From assembly GCF_002754375.1 (NCBI RefSeq), contig NZ_PEFF01000001.1:3489501-3553500 (forward strand): DNA of 64,000 nt. The letters are read 5' to 3'. Under the pieces are notes generated by a model, which did no database searches, was not told where the DNA came from, and was given only the letters and a program-made list of their open reading frames with translations. The translations under genes and the position numbers were made by a program. Positions 29,176-37,048 of the stretch are shown here, in pieces. Within the stretch, counting starts at the first letter, position 1. Every line of letters starts with the position of its first letter. The DNA is from Variovorax sp. 54. GTDB taxonomy: Bacteria > Pseudomonadota > Gammaproteobacteria > Burkholderiales > Burkholderiaceae_C.

Positions 29176-29979
29176 TCAGACGAAACGGAAAGCGATGGAG
29201 CCCAAAGGGCCGTAGTCGGCGTGGAAGGTGTCGCCCGGCACGGCGGTGGTGGGGCGCGTGAACGAACCGCCCAGCACGATCTCGCCGGCTTCGAGGCATT
29301 CGTCCCACGGCGCGAGCTTGTTCGCGAGCCAGGCCACGCCGGTGGCCGGGTGGTTGAGCACGGCCGCGGCCACGCCCGACTCTTCGATCACGCCGTTCTT
29401 GTAGAGCAGCGCGCTCACCCAGCGCAGGTCGACCGCGTCGGGCTTCACCGGCCGGCCGCCGAGCACGATGCCGGCATTGGCCGCGTTGTCGGAAATGGTG
29501 TCGAACACCTTGCGCGGCGCCTTGGTGTGGCGGTCGAACTGCTCGATGCGCGCGTCGATGATCTCGATGGCGGGCACCACGTAGTCGGTGGCGGCCAGCA
29601 CGTCGAAGAGGGTCACGTTCGGGCCCTGCAGCTTCTTGCCGAGCACGAAGGCCAGCTCGACCTCGATGCGCGGCGCGATGAAGCGCGTGAACGGAATGTC
29701 GCCGCCCTGCTCGAAGAACATGTCGTCCAGCAGCGTGCCGTAGTCGGGCTCGTCGATCTGGCTGGACTGCTGCATGGCGCGCGAGGTGAGGCCGATCTTG
29801 TGGCCCTTCACGATGCGGCCTTCGGCGATCTTGTGCTTCACCCATTCGCGCGAGATGGCGTAGCCGTCCTCGATCGTCATCTCGGGGAAGCGCTTGGAAA
29901 AATGCTCGACCTGCACGCGCGACTTCTCGCTCTCGTGCAGTTCGGCGGCCAGTTGGGCGATGGTGGCGGTGGAGAGCAT
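29176..29979 (-). CDS. hpaH: 2-oxo-hept-4-ene-1,7-dioate hydratase
   Basis: 267 residues, the length of HpaH. Family features: [18 protein letters not shown], the metal-site acidic residues in [14 protein letters not shown], and the C-terminal [19 protein letters not shown]. HpaH hydrates 2-oxohept-4-ene-1,7-dioate in the cytoplasm, feeding the HpaI aldolase. Close spacing to hpaF (19 bases) and hpaI (12 bases) supports cotranscription. Confidence 0.93.
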   Translation of the reverse strand: MLSTATIAQLAAELHESEKSRVQVEHFSKRFPEMTIEDGYAISREWVKHKIAEGRIVKGHKIGLTSRAMQQSSQIDEPDYGTLLDDMFFEQGGDIPFTRFIAPRIEVELAFVLGKKLQGPNVTLFDVLAATDYVVPAIEIIDARIEQFDRHTKAPRKVFDTISDNAANAGIVLGGRPVKPDAVDLRWVSALLYKNGVIEESGVAAAVLNHPATGVAWLANKLAPWDECLEAGEIVLGGSFTRPTTAVPGDTFHADYGPLGSIAFRFV

Positions 29980-29998
29980 GGGGGCTCGCTTCTTGTGC

Positions 29999-30406
29999 TT
30001 AGGTCTTGTTGAACAGGGGGTGCAGGTTGCTGTGCTTGCCGTCGTACACCTGCCCCGGCGCTTCGTCGATCTGCAGTGTGATGCCGATGTGGCGCTGCGA
30101 GAAGACGGGTTCGAAATGCGTGCGCACGGCAGCCAGCAGCGCGTCGCCGGCTTTCTTCTTCACCGCCTCGGAACGGCCCGAGGCCATGCGCAGGTTGAGG
30201 TACACGAAGGCGTAGTCGGCCTGGCCGTCGGCCACCGCGTAGTGCGCGGCCGGGTAGGCCAGCACGCGCGTGCCGCCCGTGGGGAACACCGGCTTGCCGG
30301 CCTCGTCGCGCTGCGCGAGCATGGTGTCGGCCAGCGTGCGGCACAGCGCCGACACGTCGGTCTCGGCCTCGATGTTGGGCGTGTACAGGATCACGAGGTG
30401 CGGCAT
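29999..30406 (-). CDS. hpaF: 5-carboxymethyl-2-hydroxymuconate isomerase
   Basis: 135 residues, slightly longer than the ~126 typical of HpaF/CHMI. It begins [12 protein letters not shown], placing the catalytic Pro2 of the tautomerase fold correctly, and has a conserved [12 protein letters not shown] segment. It isomerises 5-carboxymethyl-2-hydroxymuconate to the 2-oxo form before decarboxylation by HpaG. Starts 20 bases after the dioxygenase gene. Confidence 0.9.
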   Translation of the reverse strand: MPHLVILYTPNIEAETDVSALCRTLADTMLAQRDEAGKPVFPTGGTRVLAYPAAHYAVADGQADYAFVYLNLRMASGRSEAVKKKAGDALLAAVRTHFEPVFSQRHIGITLQIDEAPGQVYDGKHSNLHPLFNKT

Positions 30407-30426
30407 GCGTGTTCTCTTTTTTGGGT

Positions 30427-31254
30427 TCAGGCCACCGACATCACGGCGGCCGTGCAGGTCACCGCGAAGATCGGGATGGCCTTCATGTGGAAGATCTCGC
30501 CCTTGCCGCGCGCGGCCGCGGCCACGCTCAGGAAGGTGCGGATCTCGAAGCCGCCCTGGCCCGCTTCGCGGTACGTGGCCTCGTCGTTGTAGTCGTCTTG
30601 CGAGAGCAGCGCCTCGCGGTCGTTGGCGCACCAGCGGCGCATGAACTCGGCGTCCCACTCGGCATTCACCTTGCCCGAATCGGGCGTGGCCGGCCAGTGC
30701 GAGATGCCGCCCGTGCCCACCAGCGCGATGCGCTCGGGCGCCTTGTCGCAGGCGCGGCGCAAGGCCTCGCCGAAGGCCCACGCGCGGTGCAGCGGCGTGA
30801 GCGGCGGGCCCTGGCAGTTGATGTTCACGGGAATGACCTTGGTGTCGAAGTTCGGCGTGAGGAAGTTCAGCGGCACCATGATGCCGTGGTCGAACTTCCA
30901 CTCTTCCGCGTAGGCCACATCCACGGTCTGCATCACTTCGCGGATCAGGCGCTGCGACAGCGCGGCGTCGCCGGGGATGGTGCGCGCCTCGATGCCCAGC
31001 CACTTCGGGTCTTCGATCGGGCCCTCGTAGCTGTCGGCCATGCCGATGGCGTAGGCCGGCATGTTGTTCATGAAGAAGTTCGCGAAGTGCTCGGCCGCGA
31101 TGACGATCACCGCGTCGGGCTTGGTCGCGCGCATCGCCTCGCCGAAGCGATGGAACTGCGCGTGGAACTCGTCCTTCACCGCCGGATCGGCCAGGTGGGC
31201 GCGGCCCGTGATGCCGGGGGCGTGGCTGCACACGCCTGCAAAAACCAGACTCAT
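30427..31254 (-). CDS. LigB-type extradiol ring-cleavage dioxygenase, catalytic subunit
   Basis: A 275-residue class III extradiol dioxygenase. Iron and active-site residues are visible: His11 (VCSHAPGI), His56 (VIAAEHFANFF), His123 (KFDHGIMVP) and His186 (GGISHWPAT). It resembles LigB of protocatechuate 4,5-dioxygenase and gallate dioxygenases more than the single-chain HpaD of enterobacteria. Its position, where hpaD is expected in an hpa cluster, suggests meta-cleavage of homoprotocatechuate or a related catechol. It overlaps the small LigA-like gene by 4 bases (ATGA), implying coupled translation of two subunits. Confidence 0.9.
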   Translation of the reverse strand: MSLVFAGVCSHAPGITGRAHLADPAVKDEFHAQFHRFGEAMRATKPDAVIVIAAEHFANFFMNNMPAYAIGMADSYEGPIEDPKWLGIEARTIPGDAALSQRLIREVMQTVDVAYAEEWKFDHGIMVPLNFLTPNFDTKVIPVNINCQGPPLTPLHRAWAFGEALRRACDKAPERIALVGTGGISHWPATPDSGKVNAEWDAEFMRRWCANDREALLSQDDYNDEATYREAGQGGFEIRTFLSVAAAARGKGEIFHMKAIPIFAVTCTAAVMSVA

Positions 31255-31586
31255 ACGCCTGCCACCTTTTCGTTCGTGCCTGTCGTCATCGCATAGATGC
31301 CCGCGCGCACGGGGCCGTACTTGCGCACGCCTTCGCGCATGGCTTCGAGGTAGTCCGCCCATGCGATGCCCAGCAACGGCGCGAAGTGCATCAGCAACTG
31401 GCCGTTGCACCCGAGCACGTAGAGCTTGCCGATGTCGCCGGTGCCGATCGCTTCGCGCTCTTCGTCGTTCAGGTCGTAGCCGGCCAGCAGCGCGGCGCGC
31501 GTGTCGCCGCCTTCGCCGAAGCGGCGCTGCACCTCGGCGTCGCGGTTCAGCGCGAACAAGAACTTCTGCATCGCATAGAGGCTCAT
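31251..31586 (-). CDS. LigA-type small subunit of extradiol dioxygenase
   Basis: A 111-residue helical protein matching the LigA domain (protocatechuate 4,5-dioxygenase alpha subunit): MSLYAMQKFLFALNRD, then LNDEEREAIGTGDIGKLYVLG and the LLMHFAPLLG motif. In LigAB the small subunit covers the active site of the LigB subunit. Its stop overlaps the LigB-like start by 4 bases, so the pair almost certainly forms one enzyme. Three bases separate it from the preceding Bug gene. Confidence 0.9.
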   Translation of the reverse strand: MSLYAMQKFLFALNRDAEVQRRFGEGGDTRAALLAGYDLNDEEREAIGTGDIGKLYVLGCNGQLLMHFAPLLGIAWADYLEAMREGVRKYGPVRAGIYAMTTGTNEKVAGV

Positions 31587-31589
31587 GGG

Positions 31590-32564
31590 TCAGCCTTCGA
31601 TCTGGATGTTGGCCTTGCGGATCACGTCGCCGTACTTCGCGATCTCGCTGCGGATGAACTCGGCAAAGCGCTCGGGCGTGCCCGACAGGGACGCGATGCC
31701 GCCCTTGTGGAACGCCTCGGTCACGGCCGGCGATGCCAGGGCGCGGTTCACCTCGGCGTTCATGCGTTGCACGATGGCGTCGGGCGTGCCGGCCGGGGCC
31801 AGCAGGCCGTTCCACGAATTGGACTCGATGGCCATGCCCTGTTCGGCCAGTGTGGGTATCGCGGGCGCGTACTGCGAGCGCTGCGCGGTCGCCATGCCCA
31901 GCGCCACCAGCTTGCCGGCCTGCACATGGCCGCGGAACTCGGGCCAGTTGCCGAACATGACGGTCACCTGGCCGCCGAGCAGGTCGGCCAGCGCGGGGCC
32001 CTGGCCCTTGTAGGGCACGTGCACGATGTCCAGGCCCATCTGCAGCTTGAGCATCTCGCCCGACAGGTGCGCCGAGGTGCCGTTGCCGAAGGAGGCGAAG
32101 CTCAGCGTGCCGGGCTTGGCCCTGGCCTGGTTGCGGAGGTCGGCCAGCGTCTTCAGGCCGCTGCCCGGGTGCGTGGCGAGCACGTGCTCCGACATGCCCA
32201 TGAGCGCAACCGGGCGCAGGTCTTTCAGCGTGTCGTAGGGCAGCTTGCGCACCAGCGTTTGGTTGGCCGTGAAGCTGTTGGCCACGCACACGAAACTGTG
32301 GCCGTCGGGCGCCGACTTGGCGACCGCATCGACGCCGATCACCGTGCCGGCACCGGGCTTGTTCTCGACGATCACCGGCTGGCCCAGCGCCTTGCCGAGT
32401 TCGAGGCCGACGAGGCGCGCGACGAAGTCGGTGGTGCCGCCGGGCGTGAAGGGCATGACGATGCGCACGGGTTTGTTCGGCCATGCAGCTTGCGCGCGCG
32501 CCAGCGACGGCAGGGCCGCGAATGCGGCGGCGCCCTGCAGCAGCGTGCGGCGTTGCGTGTTCAC
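31590..32564 (-). CDS. Bug/TctC-family solute-binding receptor
   Basis: A 324-residue Bug receptor with signal peptide (RRTLLQGAAAFAALPSLARAQ) and the motifs PFTPGGTTDFVAR and VENKPGAGTVIG. The start is a GTG at 32564 that overlaps the hpaE stop by 4 bases (GTGA); no ATG fits the signal peptide. Placed between hpaE and the dioxygenase genes, it may bind the aromatic acid degraded by this operon. Second of three Bug genes here; no TctAB is visible. Confidence 0.88.
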   Translation of the reverse strand: MNTQRRTLLQGAAAFAALPSLARAQAAWPNKPVRIVMPFTPGGTTDFVARLVGLELGKALGQPVIVENKPGAGTVIGVDAVAKSAPDGHSFVCVANSFTANQTLVRKLPYDTLKDLRPVALMGMSEHVLATHPGSGLKTLADLRNQARAKPGTLSFASFGNGTSAHLSGEMLKLQMGLDIVHVPYKGQGPALADLLGGQVTVMFGNWPEFRGHVQAGKLVALGMATAQRSQYAPAIPTLAEQGMAIESNSWNGLLAPAGTPDAIVQRMNAEVNRALASPAVTEAFHKGGIASLSGTPERFAEFIRSEIAKYGDVIRKANIQIEG

Positions 32565-34027
32565 GCCACGCCCCAGTGCGGAATGTGGTGCGAGCCCATC
32601 GACACCGCGATGTTCTTCGGCTCGCAGAACACTTCGTAGCTCCAGGTGCCGCCTTCGCGGCCCGTGCCCGAGGCCTTGGTGCCGCCGAAGGGCTGGCGCA
32701 GGTCTCGCACGTTCTGGCTGTTGACGAAGCACATGCCGGCCTCGACCGCGGCGGCCACGCGGTGCGCCTTGCCGATGTTCTCGGTCCACACGTAGCTGCT
32801 CAGGCCGTAGGCGATGTCGTTGGCCAGTTCGATGGCGTGCGCCTCGTCCTTGAACGGGATCAGGCAGGCGACCGGGCCGAAGATTTCTTCCTGCGCGATC
32901 TTCATGCGGTTGTCGACATCGGCGAACACGGTGGGCATCACGTAGTTGCCCTTCTTCACGCGGTCGGGCAGGTTCGACGGTGCATCGAGGCCGCCGCACA
33001 GCAGCGTGGCGCCTTCCTTCGGACCGAGCTCGATGTAGCTGCGCACCTTGGCCAGGTGGGCCTGCGAAATCATCGGGCCGACGATGGTCTTCTCGTCGAG
33101 CGGGTCGCCCACGGTGATGCGCTTGGCGCGCTCGGCGAACTTGGCGGCGAAGTCGGCGTAGATCGACTGCTGCACCAGGATGCGCGAGCCCGCCGTGCAA
33201 CGCTCGCCGTTGTTGCTGAAGATCATGAACACGGCCGCGTCGAGCGCACGGTCGAGGTCGGCGTCTTCGAAGATCACGAAGGGGCTCTTGCCGCCGAGCT
33301 CCATGCTGAACTTCTTCAGGCCCGCGCTCTTCACGATGCGGTTGCCCGTGGCGGTGGAGCCGGTGAACGAGATCGCGCGCACGTCGGGGTGCGCCACCAG
33401 CGGCTCACCGGCTTCCTTGCCGTAGCCGTGCACGAGGTTCAGTACGCCGGGCGGAATGCCCGCTTCGAGCGCCAGCTCGCCCAGGCGCGCGGCCGTCAGC
33501 GGCGAGAGTTCGCTCATCTTCAGCACGGCCGTGTTGCCGAAGGCCAGGCAGGGCGCGACCTTCCAGGTGGCCGTCATGAACGGTACGTTCCACGGGCTGA
33601 TGAGCGCGCACACGCCCACCGGATGGAACAGCGTGTAGTTCAGGTGCGTGGGCGTGGGGTAGGTGTGGCCGTCGACGCGCGTGCACATCTCGGCGAAGTA
33701 GTAGAAGTTGTCGGCCGCGCGCGGAATGAGCTGCTTGCCGGTCTGCGCGATCACCTGGCCGCAGTCGTTGGTCTCGGTCTGTGCGATCTCGGGCACGTGC
33801 TTGGCGATGAGGTCGCCGAGCTTGCGGATCAGCTTCGCGCGCTCGGGCGCGGGCATGCCGGCCCACTTGGGGAACGCGGCCTTGGCGGCCGCCACGGCGG
33901 CATTCACTTCGGCTTCGCCACCCGAGGCGACTTCGGCCAGCACTTCCTGCGTGGCGGGGTTGACGGTCTCGAAGTAGTCGGCGCCTTGGACTGGCTTGCC
34001 GTCGATGAGGTGATGGATCTGTTGCAT
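32561..34027 (-). CDS. hpaE: 5-carboxymethyl-2-hydroxymuconate semialdehyde dehydrogenase
   Basis: A 488-residue aldehyde dehydrogenase. Catalytic Cys is in NNGERCTAGSR, general base Glu in FSMELGGKSP, and the NAD site in SFTGSTATG. Length and the opening MQQIHHLIDGKPVQG fit HpaE, which oxidises the ring-cleavage aldehyde of homoprotocatechuate. Flanked by Bug genes on both sides within the operon. Confidence 0.92.
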   Translation of the reverse strand: MQQIHHLIDGKPVQGADYFETVNPATQEVLAEVASGGEAEVNAAVAAAKAAFPKWAGMPAPERAKLIRKLGDLIAKHVPEIAQTETNDCGQVIAQTGKQLIPRAADNFYYFAEMCTRVDGHTYPTPTHLNYTLFHPVGVCALISPWNVPFMTATWKVAPCLAFGNTAVLKMSELSPLTAARLGELALEAGIPPGVLNLVHGYGKEAGEPLVAHPDVRAISFTGSTATGNRIVKSAGLKKFSMELGGKSPFVIFEDADLDRALDAAVFMIFSNNGERCTAGSRILVQQSIYADFAAKFAERAKRITVGDPLDEKTIVGPMISQAHLAKVRSYIELGPKEGATLLCGGLDAPSNLPDRVKKGNYVMPTVFADVDNRMKIAQEEIFGPVACLIPFKDEAHAIELANDIAYGLSSYVWTENIGKAHRVAAAVEAGMCFVNSQNVRDLRQPFGGTKASGTGREGGTWSYEVFCEPKNIAVSMGSHHIPHWGVA

Positions 34028-34064
34028 GGGCGTGAAGGTGTTGCGGCCTTGCGGCGGTGTGTCG

Positions 34065-35069
34065 TCAGTCGAGCTTGATGTCGCGCGCCTTGATCAGCGC
34101 GTGCCACTTCTTGCGTTCGGTGTCCACGAAGCGGGCCATCTCGGCGGCGTCCGTGGGGCGGGCTTCCCAGCCGGCGTCGTAGAGCTTCTGCTTCACGCCG
34201 GGGTCGTTCATGCTTTTGAGCAGGTCGGCGCCGAGGCGCGCCTGGATGTCCTTGGGCGTGGCGGCCGGTGCCACCAGCCCCTGCCAGGTGTAGGCCTCGA
34301 CGGCGTAGCCGAGTTCCTTGGCCGTCGGCAGCTGGGGCAGCTGCGGCACGCGCTCGGCCGACATGGCCATCAGCGGAATGACCTTGCCGGCCTTCACGGC
34401 GCTGATGCCGCTGGGCAGGTCGAGCATCATCAGCGGCACCTGGTTGCCCATGAGGTCTTGCAGGGCCGGCGCGCCGCCCTTGTAGGGAATGTGCAGCAGC
34501 GAGACGCCGGCTTCGCGCTGGAACAGCTCGTAGGCCAGGTGGTGCGGGCTGCCGGTGCCCGGCGTGGCGATGCTGTACTTGCCCGGCGAGGCCTTGAGTG
34601 CGGCGATGAGCGCCTTGGCGTCGCTGAAGCCCGCGCCCGGCGCGGCCGTGATGATCAGCGGCGAGCGGCCCATCATGCCGAGCAGCGCGAAGTCTTTCTC
34701 GGCGTCGTAGGGCAGCTTCTTGTAGAGCGCGGGGTTGTAGACCAGCACGCCGTTGTCGGCCGAGAACACGGTGTAGCCGTCGCCCGGCGAACGCGCCACG
34801 TTTTCCGACGCGATGATCGCGCCTGCGCCGGGACGGTTGTCCACCGTGACGGGCTGTGCGAGCTGCTGCGAGAGCTGCGCGCCGGCCGTGCGCGCGAGGT
34901 AGTCGGTGCCGCCGCCGGCCGGGTAGCCCACGACCCAGCGCACGGGCTTGGTCGGGTAGGCCGAGGCGGTCTGTGCGGTCGCGGCCGGTGCGAGCAGCAG
35001 CGTGGCGGCGCTGGCCGCCACGAGGGCGGCAGCAAGGCGGAAGGTCTTGTTTCTGGCAGTCGTCGTCAT
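34065..35069 (-). CDS. Bug/TctC-family solute-binding receptor
   Basis: A 334-residue Bug receptor with an N-terminal signal peptide (LVAASAATLLLAPAATAQTA), YPAGGGTDYLAR and the loop VDNRPGAGAIIASENVA. Third Bug gene of the operon (next to hpaE and hpaG2). Ligand unknown; an aromatic or dicarboxylic acid is plausible from context. The three Bug proteins here differ clearly in sequence, so they are not a recent tandem duplication. Confidence 0.9.
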   Translation of the reverse strand: MTTTARNKTFRLAAALVAASAATLLLAPAATAQTASAYPTKPVRWVVGYPAGGGTDYLARTAGAQLSQQLAQPVTVDNRPGAGAIIASENVARSPGDGYTVFSADNGVLVYNPALYKKLPYDAEKDFALLGMMGRSPLIITAAPGAGFSDAKALIAALKASPGKYSIATPGTGSPHHLAYELFQREAGVSLLHIPYKGGAPALQDLMGNQVPLMMLDLPSGISAVKAGKVIPLMAMSAERVPQLPQLPTAKELGYAVEAYTWQGLVAPAATPKDIQARLGADLLKSMNDPGVKQKLYDAGWEARPTDAAEMARFVDTERKKWHALIKARDIKLD

Positions 35070-35115
35070 GGCGGTGTGTCTCCGTTTTTTTGAAAGGGGT
35101 GGCGCAGTCGGCCTG

Positions 35116-35886
35116 TCAGCGCGCGGCGATGGTGTTGACCAGCGCGCCGATGCCGTCGATCTCGGTCACGACCACATCGCCCGGCTGGCAATCGACCACG
35201 CCATCGGGCGTGCCGGTGAGGATCAGGTCGCCCGGCGACAGCGTCATGAAGCGGCTGAAGTATTCGATGAGGAAGGGCGCGTCGAAGATCATGTCGCGCG
35301 TGTTGCCCTGCTGCGTGACGGTGCCGTTCACCGTGGTGCGCAGCGCGAGCGCCATCGGGTCGGCCACGTCGGCCGCATCGACGAACCACGGGCCCAGCGG
35401 CGTGCAGGTGTCGCGGTTCTTCACGCGCAGGTTGGGGCGGTACCAGTTCTCGAGGTAGTCGCGAATCGCGTAGTCGTTGGCCACCGTGTAGCCGCCGATG
35501 AAGTCGTAGGCGTTGTCGCGCTTCACGTGCTTGGCGGTCTTGCCGACCACGATGGCGAGTTCGCACTCGTAGTGCATGAACTTCACGTCGGCCGGGCGGT
35601 GCGTGAACTGGCGGTGGCCGATGAGCGTGCTCTGGCCCTTGACGAACACCAGCGGTTCCTCGGGCGCCTTGAACTCCAGTTCTTTCGCGTGGTCGGCGTA
35701 GTTCAGGCCCAGCGCGAGGATGGTGCGCGGGCGCGCCGTGGGCGCGAGCGGCGGCAGCCACACGAGCTGTTCCTGCGGCACGACGCGGCCGTCGTCCAGC
35801 CGCACGGCGGCGTCGGCCTGGCCGTTGAATTCGTGCGCGGTGCCGGTGTGCTCGCGGCCTTCGAAGATGACGCGTGCGTGCTTCAT
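35116..35886 (-). CDS. hpaG2: HpaG2-type FAH-family isomerase/decarboxylase subunit
   Basis: A 256-residue FAH-family protein with motif LGLNYADHAKE, metal ligands in FMHYECELAIVVGK and the loop GGYTVANDYAIRDYLENWYRPN, the signature of 5-oxopent-3-ene-1,2,5-tricarboxylate decarboxylase. In enterobacteria HpaG is a fused two-domain protein; here the halves are separate genes overlapping by 4 bases (ATGA) at 35883-35886. Confidence 0.9.
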   Translation of the reverse strand: MKHARVIFEGREHTGTAHEFNGQADAAVRLDDGRVVPQEQLVWLPPLAPTARPRTILALGLNYADHAKELEFKAPEEPLVFVKGQSTLIGHRQFTHRPADVKFMHYECELAIVVGKTAKHVKRDNAYDFIGGYTVANDYAIRDYLENWYRPNLRVKNRDTCTPLGPWFVDAADVADPMALALRTTVNGTVTQQGNTRDMIFDAPFLIEYFSRFMTLSPGDLILTGTPDGVVDCQPGDVVVTEIDGIGALVNTIAAR

Positions 35887-36515
35887 GCCGTTGCTTCCTT
35901 CACCAACGTATGGCTCAGGGTTTCGAACCCTGGCGCGGAGATGTCGATGCGGTCACCCGCGCGGGCCAGCGGGCGGCCGAGGTCGCAGCCGAGCATCAGC
36001 ACGTCGCCGTGCGCCAGCGTCATGAACTCGCTCACGTCTGCGAGCAGCTGCGGTGCGGGCCGCACGAGCTGCGAGAAGTCGATCGACTGCTTCAGCTCGC
36101 CGTTGATGCGCACCTCGACGCGGAACTGCGCCGGGTCGGCCACGTCCTGCGCGTCGCGCAGCGCCGGGCCGATGCCCAGGAAGCCGTCGACGCACTTGAA
36201 CTTCACCGGCGGGCGGAAGAAGCTCGCATGCGGGATCGACAGGTCGTTCAGCAGCACGAAGCCTTCGACGTCGCCCTCGGCGCCGATCACCATGCCGATG
36301 CTGGCACCGACTTCCACGTCGGGCACCGCGGCGGGCACGGGGATCGCGCTGCCGTGCGGGCTCCAGGTGTTGGCCGTTTTCACGTAGAGCACGGGCGCCT
36401 TCGGTGGTGCCTTGTAGGGCGCCTCGGTCATCTGCGGCGCGAGCGCCGCGGCTTCAGCGCGGAAGTTCAGCAGCGTGCCGTACACGGTGCCGGTGGGAAG
36501 AAAGGTGGTGGTCAT
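35883..36515 (-). CDS. hpaG1: HpaG1-type FAH-family isomerase/decarboxylase subunit
   Basis: A 210-residue FAH-family protein, slightly shorter than HpaG2. Family sequence includes PVLYVKTANTWSPHGSAIP, VGASIGMVIG and VNDLS-like LLNDLSIPHASFFRPPVKFK. With HpaG2 it is expected to decarboxylate and isomerise the HpaE product. It begins at an ATG overlapping the hpaR stop by 4 bases, so hpaR-hpaG1-hpaG2 are translationally linked. Confidence 0.88.
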   Translation of the reverse strand: MTTTFLPTGTVYGTLLNFRAEAAALAPQMTEAPYKAPPKAPVLYVKTANTWSPHGSAIPVPAAVPDVEVGASIGMVIGAEGDVEGFVLLNDLSIPHASFFRPPVKFKCVDGFLGIGPALRDAQDVADPAQFRVEVRINGELKQSIDFSQLVRPAPQLLADVSEFMTLAHGDVLMLGCDLGRPLARAGDRIDISAPGFETLSHTLVKEATA

Positions 36516-36949
36516 GGTTCGGGTTGCTCCAGCGCAATCAGTTCGTCCAGCAGGCCGTAGAGCTGCGTCAGCTTGGCCTTGCCCAGCGACTGTTCCATCC
36601 AGTCGTAGTGCGCCTCGATGCTGGTGCCCAGGCGCTTCACGAGCTTCATGCCGTGCGGCGTGGCCTCGACCACGGTGCGGCGCTGGTCGGCCGGGTCGCG
36701 GGCGCGGGTGATGAGGTTGTCGCGCTCCATGCGTGCGAGCACGCCCGTGAGGCTGGGGCCGAGGATGAAAGCCTCGCGCGCCACGCGGCCGGTGTCGACC
36801 GCGCCGTGCTCGCCGAGCACGCGCAGCACGCGCCATTGCTGGTCGGACAGCGCGTGCTCGCGCAGGCTGGGCCGCGTGTGGGCCATCACGGCTTCGCGGG
36901 CCTGCAGCAGCAGGCGCGGCAAATTGCGGTGCGTGAAGGTGGTGCTCAA
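36512..36949 (-). CDS. hpaR: HpaR-like MarR-family repressor
   Basis: A 145-residue MarR regulator with winged helix sequence LSDQQWRVLRVLGEHGAVDTGRVAREAFILGPSLTG split over residues ~35-70 and the wing DPADQRRTVVEATPHG. HpaR of enterobacteria represses the hpa meta-cleavage operon until homoprotocatechuate or 4-hydroxyphenylacetate is present. Here hpaR is the first gene of the operon it would control, and a perfect palindrome sits 22-34 bases upstream of its start, consistent with autoregulation. Confidence 0.9.
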   Translation of the reverse strand: MSTTFTHRNLPRLLLQAREAVMAHTRPSLREHALSDQQWRVLRVLGEHGAVDTGRVAREAFILGPSLTGVLARMERDNLITRARDPADQRRTVVEATPHGMKLVKRLGTSIEAHYDWMEQSLGKAKLTQLYGLLDELIALEQPEP

Positions 36950-36971
36950 GGCATGTCTCTCGTGAAATTAC

Positions 36972-36983
36972 TTAACATGTTAA
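36972..36983. promoter_or_regulatory. Palindromic operator, probable HpaR site
   Basis: Perfect 12-bp palindrome TTAACATGTTAA in an unusually AT-rich 40-base patch of otherwise GC-rich DNA, between hpaR (minus, start 36949) and radA (plus, start 37049). MarR-family repressors bind such palindromes near their own promoters. Assignment to HpaR rests on position and symmetry. Confidence 0.65.
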
Positions 36984-37048
36984 ATGATTCGTCGTTTCTT
37001 TCCAAGGTGGCGGCCATCAGGGTTTGTGCGGACACCTAAACTCACCAG

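Noticed and set aside
28301-29845. Upstream extension of the IlvD/Edd frame to 1093 codons
   Set aside because: The extension overlaps hpaI and hpaH in another frame and has no conserved sequence; the ATG at 28300 gives the normal family length.
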